Shown here in pieces: positions 1-9,275 of a DNA stretch of 42,189 bases (within the stretch, counting starts at the first letter, position 1; the number at the start of each line of letters is the position of its first letter). Below the pieces are notes generated by a model. That model did not search any database, was not told the DNA's origin, and saw nothing but the letters and a program-made list of their open reading frames with translations. The stretch spans positions 502,892-545,080 of the forward strand of contig EQ973344.1 in assembly GCA_000158655.1 (NCBI GenBank). The letters are read 5' to 3'. The position numbers and the translations under genes were made by a program. Source of the DNA: [Clostridium] methylpentosum DSM 5476. GTDB lineage: Bacteria > Bacillota > Clostridia > Oscillospirales > Ruminococcaceae.

Positions 1-28
1 ATTTCTTTGGCTAAAGCTTTTTTACCTA

Positions 29-54
29 CCCCCGGTACAACCGGGGGTTTTTTC
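29..54 (+). terminator. Intrinsic terminator, CCCCCGGT hairpin
   Basis: An 8-bp stem (CCCCCGGT / ACCGGGGG) with a 3-base loop is followed by six T on the plus strand, so it would end a plus-strand transcript entering from left of the window. Related hairpins with the same CCCGGTaGAACCGGG core recur near 27650 (plus) and 42126 (minus). Confidence 0.75.
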
Positions 55-186
55 TTGCCTTCTTGGCGACAAAAAATCTGCCCGGTTTGTTTCAAAACGA
101 ATCCAGGCGGATCTTATTTATTCCCTGCCGCATGTCGATTCAGGGACAGCGGAGCGCTGTTCCCGAATCGTTTCACACCGGACAAT

Positions 187-880
187 CTAAAATTTGCGCT
201 TTTTCCATACAGCTGTGCCGGACGGGGCGAGCAGCGCCACAGCCAAAGCGATGGGCGTAGCGTCCCCCGTCTTGGGAGTGCTCGAAGATGTCTGTGCGGT
301 GGAGTCCCCTGTCAAAGCGATCCTGCTGCCAAGGCCGGCCATTGCCTGTTCCAGCGCGCTAACTGCAACGTTCACCTGTTCCTGAGTGGCGGTTTCATCT
401 GCCAGTACAGCCTCAGCCGCTGTCTTTGCGGTAAATGTCTCCGCTGATTCGGGGGGTGTAGGAAGCTGTGTCGATGTTGCTTGCCTTTTTTACAAGCTAC
501 TTTAAGATCGCCTTGTCTGGTTTAAACCGAAGATTCATCAACGCCTCAAGCAGGGCGTCCTGCGCCTGAGTAACGTCCTCTAGGAGCGCATCGCTGTCTA
601 CAACAACCACGTATGCCTGCTTCAGCGCCGCTGTAACCGCAACACCGTCTACATAGAGGTCCAAATTCAGTCCCTCTGTGTAACGGATCAGCTCGTTAAG
701 CATAGACCTCTTTCAGAGAAAATCTATCCTAATTTTTGTGTATTTCTAGACATTTCTTGTAATTTTTTTGTATAGAATATGATATAAATTTCTAGAAAAT
801 ACACTACAAAAAACTTTTGAAAGGTGAGTTGCTTGACCGCCGAGTCAGCAGCCTGCTGGGTTGTTCCAGATGATTCGATC
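187..880 (-). pseudogene. Decayed 3' end of a FIVAR-repeat, anchored surface protein
   Basis: Reading leftward, three broken pieces align by eye with the C-terminus of the rhamnosidase at 30224-34030. Positions 880-820 resemble the last helix of its first FIVAR repeat (GTTQQAADSAVKQLTF). Positions 703-497 match the second repeat (LNELIRYTEGLNLDLYV against LNTLIEVGESYNLDNYV; MNLRFKPDK against VNLRLRADK). Positions about 480-280 match the third (AAEAVLADE, QEQVNVAVSALEQAM). An anchor follows, with TPKTGDATP, a hydrophobic stretch and a basic WKKRKF end at 187. A TAG at 497-499 interrupts the frame, and a further frame change lies near a run of six C around position 455. An AT-rich inverted repeat at 733-815 separates the first two pieces. 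No signal peptide or catalytic domain remains. I infer a relic of a second cell-surface enzyme or adhesin. Confidence 0.7.
733..815. repeat. AT-rich inverted repeat, possible MITE-like insertion
   Basis: Two imperfect arms face each other: TTTTTGTGTATTTCTAGA (from 735) and, inverted, TTTTTTGTAGTGTATTTTCT (ending at about 815). About 30 bases of almost pure A/T lie between. The segment falls between two regions that match consecutive parts of the rhamnosidase FIVAR tail, so it looks inserted into the former gene. No transposase is encoded and no clear target duplication is visible. Confidence 0.45.
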
Positions 881-985
881 CTCCTCACCTGCCATGACCC
901 CATCAATACCCATTCTCTCATTCCAACAGAGACTAATCCGTTATTTTCCCTGAAAAGACCGTGATCTGCTTCAATGGATCATAAA

Positions 986-1034
986 AAGCCCCGAAGAAAA
1001 CCCTGAGCAGACGCAGGATTTTCTTCGGGGCATG
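986..1034 (-). terminator. Terminator of the TraX/small-protein operon
   Basis: A long hairpin pairs GCCCCGAAGAAAA with TTTTCTTCGGGGC around a second short CCT/AGG stem. On the minus strand it is followed by CTTTTTAT. It sits 30 bases beyond the stop codon at 1064. Confidence 0.8.
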
Positions 1035-1063
1035 TTTTCCGATCCAATTCAAAGTCACGCTGT

Positions 1064-1390
1064 CTAATTGATTGGTGAATACGCTTTGAGCTCCTCGCAA
1101 ATCGCGTGAATTACTTTCGAGACATTTTCGCTGTTCTTGCCGTTGTCATCCAGAGTAGGGAGCTTACATTGGGATGAAATCCGCAGCTCGCAGCCCTCTG
1201 AAAGTTCCTTGACCTCTACCTTGACGAGTTCTCCCCACGAATTCATGCTCACCCCAGCCTTAAAACTGAAGGAATCTTCGTCCGAACCTGCCAGGGTAAA
1301 GCCTCTGAGCTTTGCCACCGCATCTGGGACAGCCAGAAAGATGTCTTGTTTTCGATAGTTGGCGCGAAAGCGCCGGACGGTTGCTTTCAT
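1064..1390 (-). CDS. Small hypothetical protein, WGE...GKN motif family
   Basis: A 108-aa protein without signal peptide or membrane segment, predicted cytoplasmic. A start-proximal basic stretch is followed by an alternating beta pattern with NSWGELVKVEVKEL (about residues 51-64), a Ser-rich strand (LRISSQCKLP), DDNGKNSENV (about 81-90) and a closing helix. The combination of S-W-G-E, S..S..P and D-x-G-K-N before a helix is, as I recall, shared by many short uncharacterised bacterial proteins. I do not know a function. A good Shine-Dalgarno (GAGGAGGAAAC) precedes ATG 1390. It follows traX by 16 bases and precedes a terminator, so the two form a small operon. Confidence 0.7.
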   Translation of the reverse strand: MKATVRRFRANYRKQDIFLAVPDAVAKLRGFTLAGSDEDSFSFKAGVSMNSWGELVKVEVKELSEGCELRISSQCKLPTLDDNGKNSENVSKVIHAICEELKAYSPIN

Positions 1391-1406
1391 GGTGTTTCCT
1401 CCTCGT

Positions 1407-2147
1407 TCATCCCGTCAGCAGTGACAGGAAAAATAAAAAATAAACGTGCAACGGATAAAAAAGATAGAAAAAGAATTTCATTCCCCTTCCCCGTCTGCCG
1501 TTGTAAACGAGCAGCAGGGGGAGCGCACCAGCCCCCATCCACTGATAGCCCTGAACAAAAGCGCCGCGCAGCCCAAGATCTGCCCAAGCCGCCGCAAATA
1601 AAGTTCCACCCCACAGGAGAAAACCCGCTGCGAGCAAGTGCTTGTCCTCTGCAAAAAAATAGCAGATCAGTCCCAACAGGAGGAGAGAGGGCCCGCCCTC
1701 AGCGGTAAAGAGTCCAGGCAGCAAATCTCCGGCCAGCGGCGCTACCTGCGGCCAGAAAAAACCCGCCAAAGCGGTCAGGCCAAACGAAAGGAGCTGCCAC
1801 ACAACCAGTGTCACATATCGCTTTTGCTCCATCAAAGTGATTAAACCCGCCAACAGGAAGAGGGCGGAAAAAATGTGGTTGCTCACCGGGACAGGCGCTT
1901 CTGGAAACAGGCTGTTGAGTGTCAGGTTGACAGCCCCCATTGCGACAGAGCAGCCGTAGAGCCGGGCGAGATAGCGGTTCCGGCTGGAGGTGTGCCGCAG
2001 CCCCTCGCAGAGACAGAAGACAAAGATGGGAGCGGACAGCCGTCCAACCCACCGTAAGACCAGCGGCGCTGCGGCTGGAAAAAACGCGCCGATGTGGTCG
2101 ATTACCATCAGGAAGAGCGCGATAAGCTTGAGTGCTGAGCTGCTCAC
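1407..2147 (-). CDS. TraX-family integral membrane protein
   Basis: A polytopic membrane protein of 246 aa. The opening SSALKLIALFLMVIDHIGA and the following RWVGRLSAPIFVFCLCEG are typical of the TraX family (named after the F-plasmid pilin N-acetylase). Chromosomal homologues are common in Clostridia and their substrate is generally unknown; an acyltransferase-like role is only a family-level guess. About seven hydrophobic segments run to the C-terminus. I chose GTG 2147 as start because GGGAGGG lies five bases upstream and the family begins here. The alternative ATG at 2252 adds 35 residues without family resemblance and without a clear ribosome site. It is followed closely by the small gene at 1064-1390. 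Confidence 0.8.
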   Translation of the reverse strand: MSSSALKLIALFLMVIDHIGAFFPAAAPLVLRWVGRLSAPIFVFCLCEGLRHTSSRNRYLARLYGCSVAMGAVNLTLNSLFPEAPVPVSNHIFSALFLLAGLITLMEQKRYVTLVVWQLLSFGLTALAGFFWPQVAPLAGDLLPGLFTAEGGPSLLLLGLICYFFAEDKHLLAAGFLLWGGTLFAAAWADLGLRGAFVQGYQWMGAGALPLLLVYNGRRGRGMKFFFYLFYPLHVYFLFFLSLLTG

Positions 2148-2878
2148 AAGATCCCTCCCAGCTGAAATCCAACTACTTTTTTTGAATGATTCCGAAAAAC
2201 GATTCGCCAGATCAGAGGCCAGACCTTTCTCCGGAAAATACACACCTTCCAATGGAGCTAGACATTCTGCGCTGTCAGATGCCTCTCAGCATACAGCAGG
2301 TCAGTCAAAGAGGCTTCCAGCCAAGTCATGATCACCAGGCCGGTGGGTTGAGTAAGCCCTAGAAAGGGATTGTACTGGCAATCATTTAAAGACGCACCGA
2401 AACAGCTGTCTTTCGCATTGCTTGCCCTGCTACTGGTAAACGGGCACTTCTCTCAATCCGCATATTTAGGTTCATTTGAAAACTTGTTGATCGTGGCTCG
2501 CTTCGCTCGATGTTTGAAGCTAATACTAGCGAACTACCTCCACCGGCATAGCAGATGGTTTCCATAACAACAATAAAGCCAATACATGCCGCCAGAAGAA
2601 TGACAAACTGCACTGCTGTGTCGACTTTCCGTACACAGCGGTCCATCCTGCCAAAATTGTTGGCACTCGGTAAGCAACAGGGCCAAACAATGTCAACTGC
2701 ACCAGCGCGCGGCGAACTGCTGCGAATTGAAGCGACTGTCTGTTCGACAACTGCCTTCGCTCAGCTAACTGCGGGCAAACCGTCAGCACAGAAGACGTGC
2801 AATGTGCTGCAACAAAGCAAACCCCCTGCTGCCAGGAGGTTTGGATGCTGTATGCTGAATTCCAAGTGTTCCAGTCAT
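2148..2878. other. 731-bp gene-free gap with eroded sequence
   Basis: No reading frame here shows a recognisable family or good start signals on either strand. It contains a 36-base stretch (2535-2570) with a diverged copy at 22253-22289. A GAGCGAAGCGAG-type word around 2495-2515 (minus strand) resembles GGAGCGAAGCGAA near 22083-22096. I read the gap as decayed material between the yebC unit and traX. Confidence 0.4.
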
Positions 2879-3613
2879 TTAGATTTCGTCTTCGTTTTCC
2901 AGGTTGTTCCAGATCTCCTGCACATCGTCGTCGTCCTCGAGCGCGTCGAGCAGACGGCGCATTTTTACCTGAGACTCCTCTTCAGTGAGCGCTGTGGTGG
3001 TGGTCGGTACCTGCTCCACCTGAGCGGAGGCAAATGTATAACCCTTTTCGGAGAGCGCGTCCGAAACCGCGCGGAAATCTGCCGGATCAGTCATAATTTC
3101 AGCGACTCCCTCGTTGAAATCGACGTCTTCCGCGCCCGCTTCTACGCAGTCGTCCATCACCTTTTCCTCATCAAGATCCTCGCCCTCAATCAAAATGACG
3201 CCCTTGGCGTTAAACAGAAACGAAACGCAGCCAGAGGTTCCGAGATTGCCGCCAAATTTGTCAAAATAATGCCGAATGTTCGAAGCTGTGCGGTTGCGGT
3301 TGTCAGTGAGCGTCTCGACAATGACTGCAACGCCGTTGGGACCATATCCCTCGTAGGTGATCGACTCGTAGTTATTTTTATCCCCTTCTCCTGCCGCCTT
3401 TTTAATAATGCGGTCAATGTTGTCATTGGGGACGTTGTTTGCCTTTGCCTTTGCAATCAGGTCGCGCAGTTTGCCGTTGACATTCGGGTCGGGCCCTCCC
3501 TCACGAACAACTACCGCCATTTCACGGCCGATTTTGGTGAAGATTTTTGCCTTTTGCGCATCTGTCTTTTCCTTTTTGCGTTTTATGTTATTCCATTTCG
3601 AATGACCTGACAT
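2879..3613 (-). CDS. yebC: YebC/PmpR-family protein
   Basis: 244 aa, full length for the YebC/PmpR family of three-domain proteins, described as transcriptional regulators and, more recently, as ribosome-associated factors aiding translation of proline-rich stretches. The N-terminal signature MSGHSKWNNIKRKKEKTD is intact, followed by KIGREM, RDLIAKAKANNVPNDNI (about residues 50-66) and YEGYGPNGVAVIVE (about 87-100). The acidic tail ends DALEDDDDVQEIWNNLE. The ATG is preceded by AAAGGAATGC. It lies 57 bases after the RsmF-like gene, in an AT-rich gap that could carry a promoter, so cotranscription is uncertain. Confidence 0.96.
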   Translation of the reverse strand: MSGHSKWNNIKRKKEKTDAQKAKIFTKIGREMAVVVREGGPDPNVNGKLRDLIAKAKANNVPNDNIDRIIKKAAGEGDKNNYESITYEGYGPNGVAVIVETLTDNRNRTASNIRHYFDKFGGNLGTSGCVSFLFNAKGVILIEGEDLDEEKVMDDCVEAGAEDVDFNEGVAEIMTDPADFRAVSDALSEKGYTFASAQVEQVPTTTTALTEEESQVKMRRLLDALEDDDDVQEIWNNLENEDEI

Positions 3614-3670
3614 CGATTTTGCATTCCTTTCCAGATATAATTTTTTTAAACTGTCTTTTATTTTATCATA

Positions 3671-5017
3671 TTAGCGGAGTTCACGCAAGCCTTTGGGATA
3701 ATGGTTTTTCATTCGCCCATTTGATGCCTTGCCAAGCCCCAGTACAAAGCCATCCACCGCCACAGCGCACCAGCCCTTGTGCAAGGAACAGGGAATCTCC
3801 ATTCCGCGCAAAAAGTCTGTGACCCGCGGATCGTCCCGCGCAAGATCCAGCAGCTGGTTCTCTCGCACCGGATAGCCGCACATCATGAGCTGATGAGAGG
3901 GTATAAACCGATTTTTGACGAGCTTCCCCGCCAGTATCCCCGCCCGGATCACTTTGAGCCCGCCGAGCGGAGGCATCTGTCCGGGCAGTATGTAAACCGA
4001 ATCCCGCACCACTGATACCGTCTCAGGAACTGGACAGTCAAAGAGGCCGTTCCAAAATTCCTCAAATAGCGGATCGCTCACCGGCTTGCTCACAGAAACA
4101 GTTCCGCCCTCTGCAGAGCCCTTTCTGCGCAGGCGGGCGACAAAATGCCCCTCTCCGCCCTGGTGCGGAAAAATGCGGTGCATTTTTGTCAAATCATACG
4201 GTGTGTCCAGCCACTCCTGGCGGGAAGATGTGCCCAGCGATAGAGAGACCTGATCCAGCTCAAAGTCAGGGTTGTCGTTTAGGAAGCTGCACACAACCAT
4301 TTCGTTTTCGTCAAGCGAAAAGGTGCAGGTGGAATAGACGAGTACGCCGCCTGGACGCACCGCCTCTTTTGCGCTTTGAAGGATGCCGCGCTGACGCACG
4401 GCACAGCTTTTGGAGTGTTCATCGCTCCATTCCTCCACTGCCCGGGGATCTTTGCGGAACATCCCCTCTCCTGAACAGGGTGCATCAACCAGCACCCGAT
4501 CAAACCAGCCCTCCAGCCTGCCGCAGAGCTTGTCTGGATGGAGGTTGGTCACCACCGCATTGCGGATACCCATTCGCTCGATGTTGGAGAGCAGGATATT
4601 GGCGCGGGAAGAGACGTATTCGTTGGACACCAGCAACCCCTTGCCGGCGAGCCGCGCCGCAATCTGGGTGGATTTTCCCCCCGGTGCAGCGCAGAGATCG
4701 AGAACCCGTTCCCCGGGCTGGGGATCGAGCGCAGTCACTGCCGACAGGGCAGATGGCTCCTGCACATAAAACACCCCCGCGTGATGATAAGGATGGTGCC
4801 CCAAACCGTCCTCCTTCACATAAAAGCCCTCGGGACAAAACGGAACCGGCTGGAGTGGGAACGGCGCGAGGGAAACAAATCGCTCTGGACTGCATTTTAA
4901 GGTGTTGACGCGCACAGCCCGAAAAGGAGGCTGACGGTAACTGTTTAAAAAATTTTGGAAATCGCTTCCTAAAATGAATTTCATCTTTTGTAAGAACACT
5001 TCGCTGAGATTTTCCAC
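3671..5017 (-). CDS. RsmF/NOL1-NOP2-Sun family RNA m5C methyltransferase
   Basis: An SAM-dependent RNA cytosine-5 methyltransferase of 448 aa. The SAM site DLCAAPGGKSTQ is at about residues 107-118. The motif IV cysteine is in VDAPCSGEGMFRKDP (about 177-191) and the motif VI catalytic cysteine in VYSTCTFSLDENE (about 227-239). The C-terminal third matches the RsmF subgroup (FIPSHQLMM, GWCAVAVDGFVLGLGK). The likely target is 16S or 23S rRNA; the exact base cannot be read from sequence. I set the start at GTG 5017 because AAAAAGGAGG lies five bases upstream; the longer reading from ATG 5059 would place that ribosome site inside the gene. Divergent from the small gene at 5149. Confidence 0.9.
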   Translation of the reverse strand: MENLSEVFLQKMKFILGSDFQNFLNSYRQPPFRAVRVNTLKCSPERFVSLAPFPLQPVPFCPEGFYVKEDGLGHHPYHHAGVFYVQEPSALSAVTALDPQPGERVLDLCAAPGGKSTQIAARLAGKGLLVSNEYVSSRANILLSNIERMGIRNAVVTNLHPDKLCGRLEGWFDRVLVDAPCSGEGMFRKDPRAVEEWSDEHSKSCAVRQRGILQSAKEAVRPGGVLVYSTCTFSLDENEMVVCSFLNDNPDFELDQVSLSLGTSSRQEWLDTPYDLTKMHRIFPHQGGEGHFVARLRRKGSAEGGTVSVSKPVSDPLFEEFWNGLFDCPVPETVSVVRDSVYILPGQMPPLGGLKVIRAGILAGKLVKNRFIPSHQLMMCGYPVRENQLLDLARDDPRVTDFLRGMEIPCSLHKGWCAVAVDGFVLGLGKASNGRMKNHYPKGLRELR

Positions 5018-5036
5018 AAAATCCTCCTTTTTCAAA

Positions 5037-5065
5037 GCATAGTTCACCGAGGTTTTCAAATACTA
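5037..5065 (+). promoter_or_regulatory. Sigma-G-like promoter of the small N/K/T-rich gene
   Basis: GCATA (5037-5041) and AATACTA (5059-5065) are 17 bases apart. They match the forespore sigma-G consensus (GMATR and CATWMTA, spacing about 18) at all but one position. Transcription would start near 5072 and leave a leader of about 77 bases. It overlaps the 5' end of the divergent methyltransferase gene. Confidence 0.4.
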
Positions 5066-5148
5066 ATAACGTCCTCAACAGATTGAAACACACCGGCGGG
5101 CGGTGCGCTTGAACCTGTCGAGGCAACAACTAAATGAGGTGAAGGAAA

Positions 5149-5352
5149 ATGGATAAGACCAATAAAACGAGTAAAACCAACAAGAAAAATAAAGCCAACC
5201 AGCACGCAAACGGCATGAACGCAACCAACAACGCATCCAACCGAGTTTCCAATATGGAAGATTCTTTTGACGCTTACAACTATCAGAACACCCAAAAGAC
5301 CAACAAGAAAACCAACAAAACCAATAAAACAAACTCGAACTACAACGGCTAA
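5149..5352 (+). CDS. Asn/Lys/Thr-rich small protein, possible spore protein
   Basis: A 67-aa hydrophilic protein dominated by Asn, Lys and Thr (MDKTNKTSKTNKK at the start, QKTNKKTNKTNKTN near the end), with one short mixed segment MEDSFDAYNYQN in the middle. It has no cysteine and no membrane segment. A clear ribosome site (GAGGTGAAGG) lies just upstream, and a strong terminator follows 13 bases after the stop, so I regard it as a real monocistronic gene. Composition and the central acidic/aromatic segment recall gamma-type small acid-soluble spore proteins, but no diagnostic motif is present. The sigma-G-like promoter at 5037-5065 is the second hint. Function is inferred, not shown. Confidence 0.7.
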   Translation: MDKTNKTSKTNKKNKANQHANGMNATNNASNRVSNMEDSFDAYNYQNTQKTNKKTNKTNKTNSNYNG

Positions 5353-5365
5353 CCAACAACTCAAC

Positions 5366-5405
5366 AATCCCCTGGGACATAAGCCCCAGGGGATTTGTTT
5401 TGTTC
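5366..5405 (+). terminator. Terminator of the small N/K/T-rich gene
   Basis: AATCCCCTGGG pairs with CCCAGGGGATT around a short loop and is followed by TGTTTTGTT on the plus strand. Confidence 0.9.
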
Positions 5406-5633
5406 GCAAAGGTGCTGCAATCATTAAAATTCCAAATTTTTCAGAAAAAACAAGGAATCCCAGTTCTCGTTTCTCTCATTGATGCCGTTTTTCCAACTGT
5501 GCAAAAAAGTGCCAGCAGGTGTGTTTAAAAGTCCCTCTCTTTTGAGCTCTATCAATTCTGCATCTCATGCAATACATAAACCGGTATCTTTGCACGCTGT
5601 TTCCATCCAAACAACGCTCAGGCCAATGATTCG

Positions 5634-6509
5634 CTATACTTCTTTGTCTGCCGGTTTAAACCCCTGGCCAAGCACTTCGCCCGCGTCGGTCACAATGAGA
5701 AATGCCGAAGGATCGATCGCATGAATCAGGCGCTTGAGCTTGTAGAACTCGTTGCGTCGTACCGCGCAGAGCACCACTGCGCGTTCCTCGCCCGAATACG
5801 CCCCGGTCGCGGGAAGGATGGTGCAGCCCCGCTGCATCCTCTCCATAATCGCGTGACTGAGTTTTTCCTGTTGGTTGGTGATGACGAGAATCGCCTTGCC
5901 GGTATCCAAACCGTAGAGGATCTGATCCATCACCTGAGTCTGAATAAAGATGACCACAATGCCGTAGAGCGCGGTTTCCATGTTGCGGAAAACAAGCGTC
6001 GCAATCGCGATGACAATGACGTCGGTGATAAAGACAAGCCGTCCGAGTTTCATAAAGGGGAACTTGCGCTGCAACAGCCGGTTGACGATATCGGTGCCGC
6101 CTGTCGACCCGCCTCTCAGATAAACAAGCCCCAGACCCGCGCCCATCAAAACGCCGCCGAAGATAGAGGCGAGCAAGCGGTCGGTGTCATAGGTGGGGAT
6201 CATCACAAACAGCACGTCAGTGTACACGGTGAACGCGAGAATCGAAACAAAGGTTTTTAGAATGAAATGCCTGCCGAGGAACAAAAAGCCGAGGATGATC
6301 AAGGGGATATTGAACAAAAAGGAAATCGTACCAATCGGAAATCCGGTCAGCGCGTGAATGACAGTCGCAAGACCAGTCACTCCGCCCGGCGCGATATTAT
6401 TGGGCAGAGTAAACATATGAACACTCAAGGCGTACAGCCCGGTTCCGATGAGCACAGCAATGTAATCCATGGTTGTAATTTTGATTTTTTGCTTTAAATC
6501 CGTCCGCAT
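5634..6509 (-). CDS. YitT-family membrane protein with DUF2179 domain
   Basis: 291 aa. Several membrane segments fill the first two thirds: ITTMDYIAVLIGTGLYALSV, then the family signature FTLPNNIAPGGVTGLA (about residues 33-48), GTISFLFNIPLIILGFLFLG, and the glycine-rich LRGGSTGGTDI (about 132-142). The last 80 residues form the soluble DUF2179 domain (GKAILVITNQQEKLSHAIM, RRNEFYKLKRLIHAIDPSAF). The family is annotated as membrane proteins of unknown substrate. ATG 6509 was chosen because AAAAAGGAGG lies eight bases upstream; the frame opens further, to 6566, but that would overlap the Mini-III gene by 34 bases. Probably cotranscribed with Mini-III, 23 bases upstream. Confidence 0.93.
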   Translation of the reverse strand: MRTDLKQKIKITTMDYIAVLIGTGLYALSVHMFTLPNNIAPGGVTGLATVIHALTGFPIGTISFLFNIPLIILGFLFLGRHFILKTFVSILAFTVYTDVLFVMIPTYDTDRLLASIFGGVLMGAGLGLVYLRGGSTGGTDIVNRLLQRKFPFMKLGRLVFITDVIVIAIATLVFRNMETALYGIVVIFIQTQVMDQILYGLDTGKAILVITNQQEKLSHAIMERMQRGCTILPATGAYSGEERAVVLCAVRRNEFYKLKRLIHAIDPSAFLIVTDAGEVLGQGFKPADKEV

Positions 6510-6532
6510 GGCTAGGTCCTCCTTTTTTACGT

Positions 6533-6934
6533 TCAATCCAGCACGAGATTTTCCCAGATGATGCAAAACAGTTGGTTAATGCGCCCGGTCTCCCCTTTTA
6601 AATAGAGGTAGCCAAACAGGGCCTCCAATCCGGTCGCCGCCCGATATTCTTTTGGATTTGCGTTCTTGGGTACATTGTTTCCATGGGTGTTGCGCCCGCG
6701 TCGAAAAATGTCCGCTTCCTCCTCAGTCAGATGATCGGTGAGCAGATCAATTGCCCGACTCTGCGCAGTGGCGCAGACGTATTTGACTGACGCCTGGTGC
6801 AGCTTATTGACCGGCATACTGCCCTGCGCAGTAATCCTCTCCCGCACGAGGAGCTCAAACACAGCGTCCCCCAAAAAAGCCAGCGTGAGCGGGCTGTACT
6901 GCTTTGGTTGTTGAATTTTAGTCAGTAACTCTAA
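6533..6934 (-). CDS. mrnC: Mini-ribonuclease III
   Basis: An RNase III-like catalytic domain without a dsRNA-binding domain; in Bacillus this enzyme trims the ends of 23S rRNA. The core LGDAVFELLVRE with catalytic acidic residues, the middle HQASVKYVCATAQS, RRGRNTHGNNVPKNANPKEYRAATGLEALFGYLYL and the C-terminal helix are complete. The family N-terminus QYSPLTLAFLGD is also encoded, but no ATG, GTG or TTG lies upstream of it in frame. The first canonical start (TTG 6874) would cut off the conserved LTLAF and leave only GDAVFE. AAAGGGGGG lies at 6942-6950, so I placed the start at TTA 6934 as the codon best spaced from it. The start codon is therefore uncertain. Confidence 0.85.
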   Translation of the reverse strand, partial: LELLTKIQQPKQYSPLTLAFLGDAVFELLVRERITAQGSMPVNKLHQASVKYVCATAQSRAIDLLTDHLTEEEADIFRRGRNTHGNNVPKNANPKEYRAATGLEALFGYLYLKGETGRINQLFCIIWENLVLD

Positions 6935-6958
6935 CGTAGCTTTCCCCCCTTTCGCAAA

Positions 6959-6964
6959 AATATA
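6959..6964 (-). promoter_or_regulatory. Possible -10 element for Mini-III
   Basis: TATATT preceded by TGC lies a few bases before the G-rich ribosome site, which implies a very short 5' leader. No convincing -35 element is visible. Confidence 0.3.
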
Positions 6965-7109
6965 GCAAAGAACATGAGTTATTAGAGAAAGGAATCGACA
7001 AATTTTGAGCTAACTGGCCACACAGGGCATGGATTTTATTGTTTTGTAATATTACGTAGATTCCCTTTCTATTAAACCACTGATGAATGCCTGCTATTGG
7101 ACCGGTTGA

Positions 7110-8949
<1,840 letters not shown>

Positions 8950-8954
8950 TGTAC

Positions 8955-9275
8955 TTACACCTCCGAAATGGTTATATCAATTGTTCCCGAATAATCCTGT
9001 CTGAGCAAATCCAGATGCAGATAGAGGGCTTTCAGAAACTGAAACGCCTCTTTGCTGCGGCAGTCTTTGCTGAGACGAAAGCTGATCTCATTTTCCTTTA
9101 CATCGACCTGCGCCCGCTCCCCCACCACTTCGGTGATCCCGTTGGCGGTGAGCTGCACGGCGGAAGTCACCGCGGCGCAAACAATGTCGCGTCCATACTC
9201 GTCAAACAGAGCATGTCCCTGAATGGAAAACCCGATCAAGTTGCCGTTTTGTTCGGCAAAAGCAGCGCGGATCAT
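8955..9275 (-). CDS. prp: Ribosomal-processing cysteine protease Prp
   Basis: 106 aa. The catalytic His in QGHA (H21) and Cys in [10 protein letters not shown] (C33) match the Prp (YsxB) family, which cleaves the N-terminal extension of L27. The invariant setting between rplU and rpmA confirms it. The start ATG overlaps the rplU stop (TAATG), so translation is likely coupled to L21. No membrane or signal segments. Confidence 0.95.
   Translation of the reverse strand: MIRAAFAEQNGNLIGFSIQGHALFDEYGRDIVCAAVTSAVQLTANGITEVVGERAQVDVKENEISFRLSKDCRSKEAFQFLKALYLHLDLLRQDYSGTIDITISEV

Noticed and set aside
2555-3610. 351-codon plus-strand frame overlapping yebC
   Set aside because: Two thirds are opposite yebC; the part in the gap has no recognisable domain or ribosome site.
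5056-5424. Minus-strand hydrophobic frames opposite the small N/K/T-rich gene
   Set aside because: The apparent membrane segments arise from complementing Asn/Lys/Thr codons; the plus-strand gene has promoter, ribosome site and terminator.
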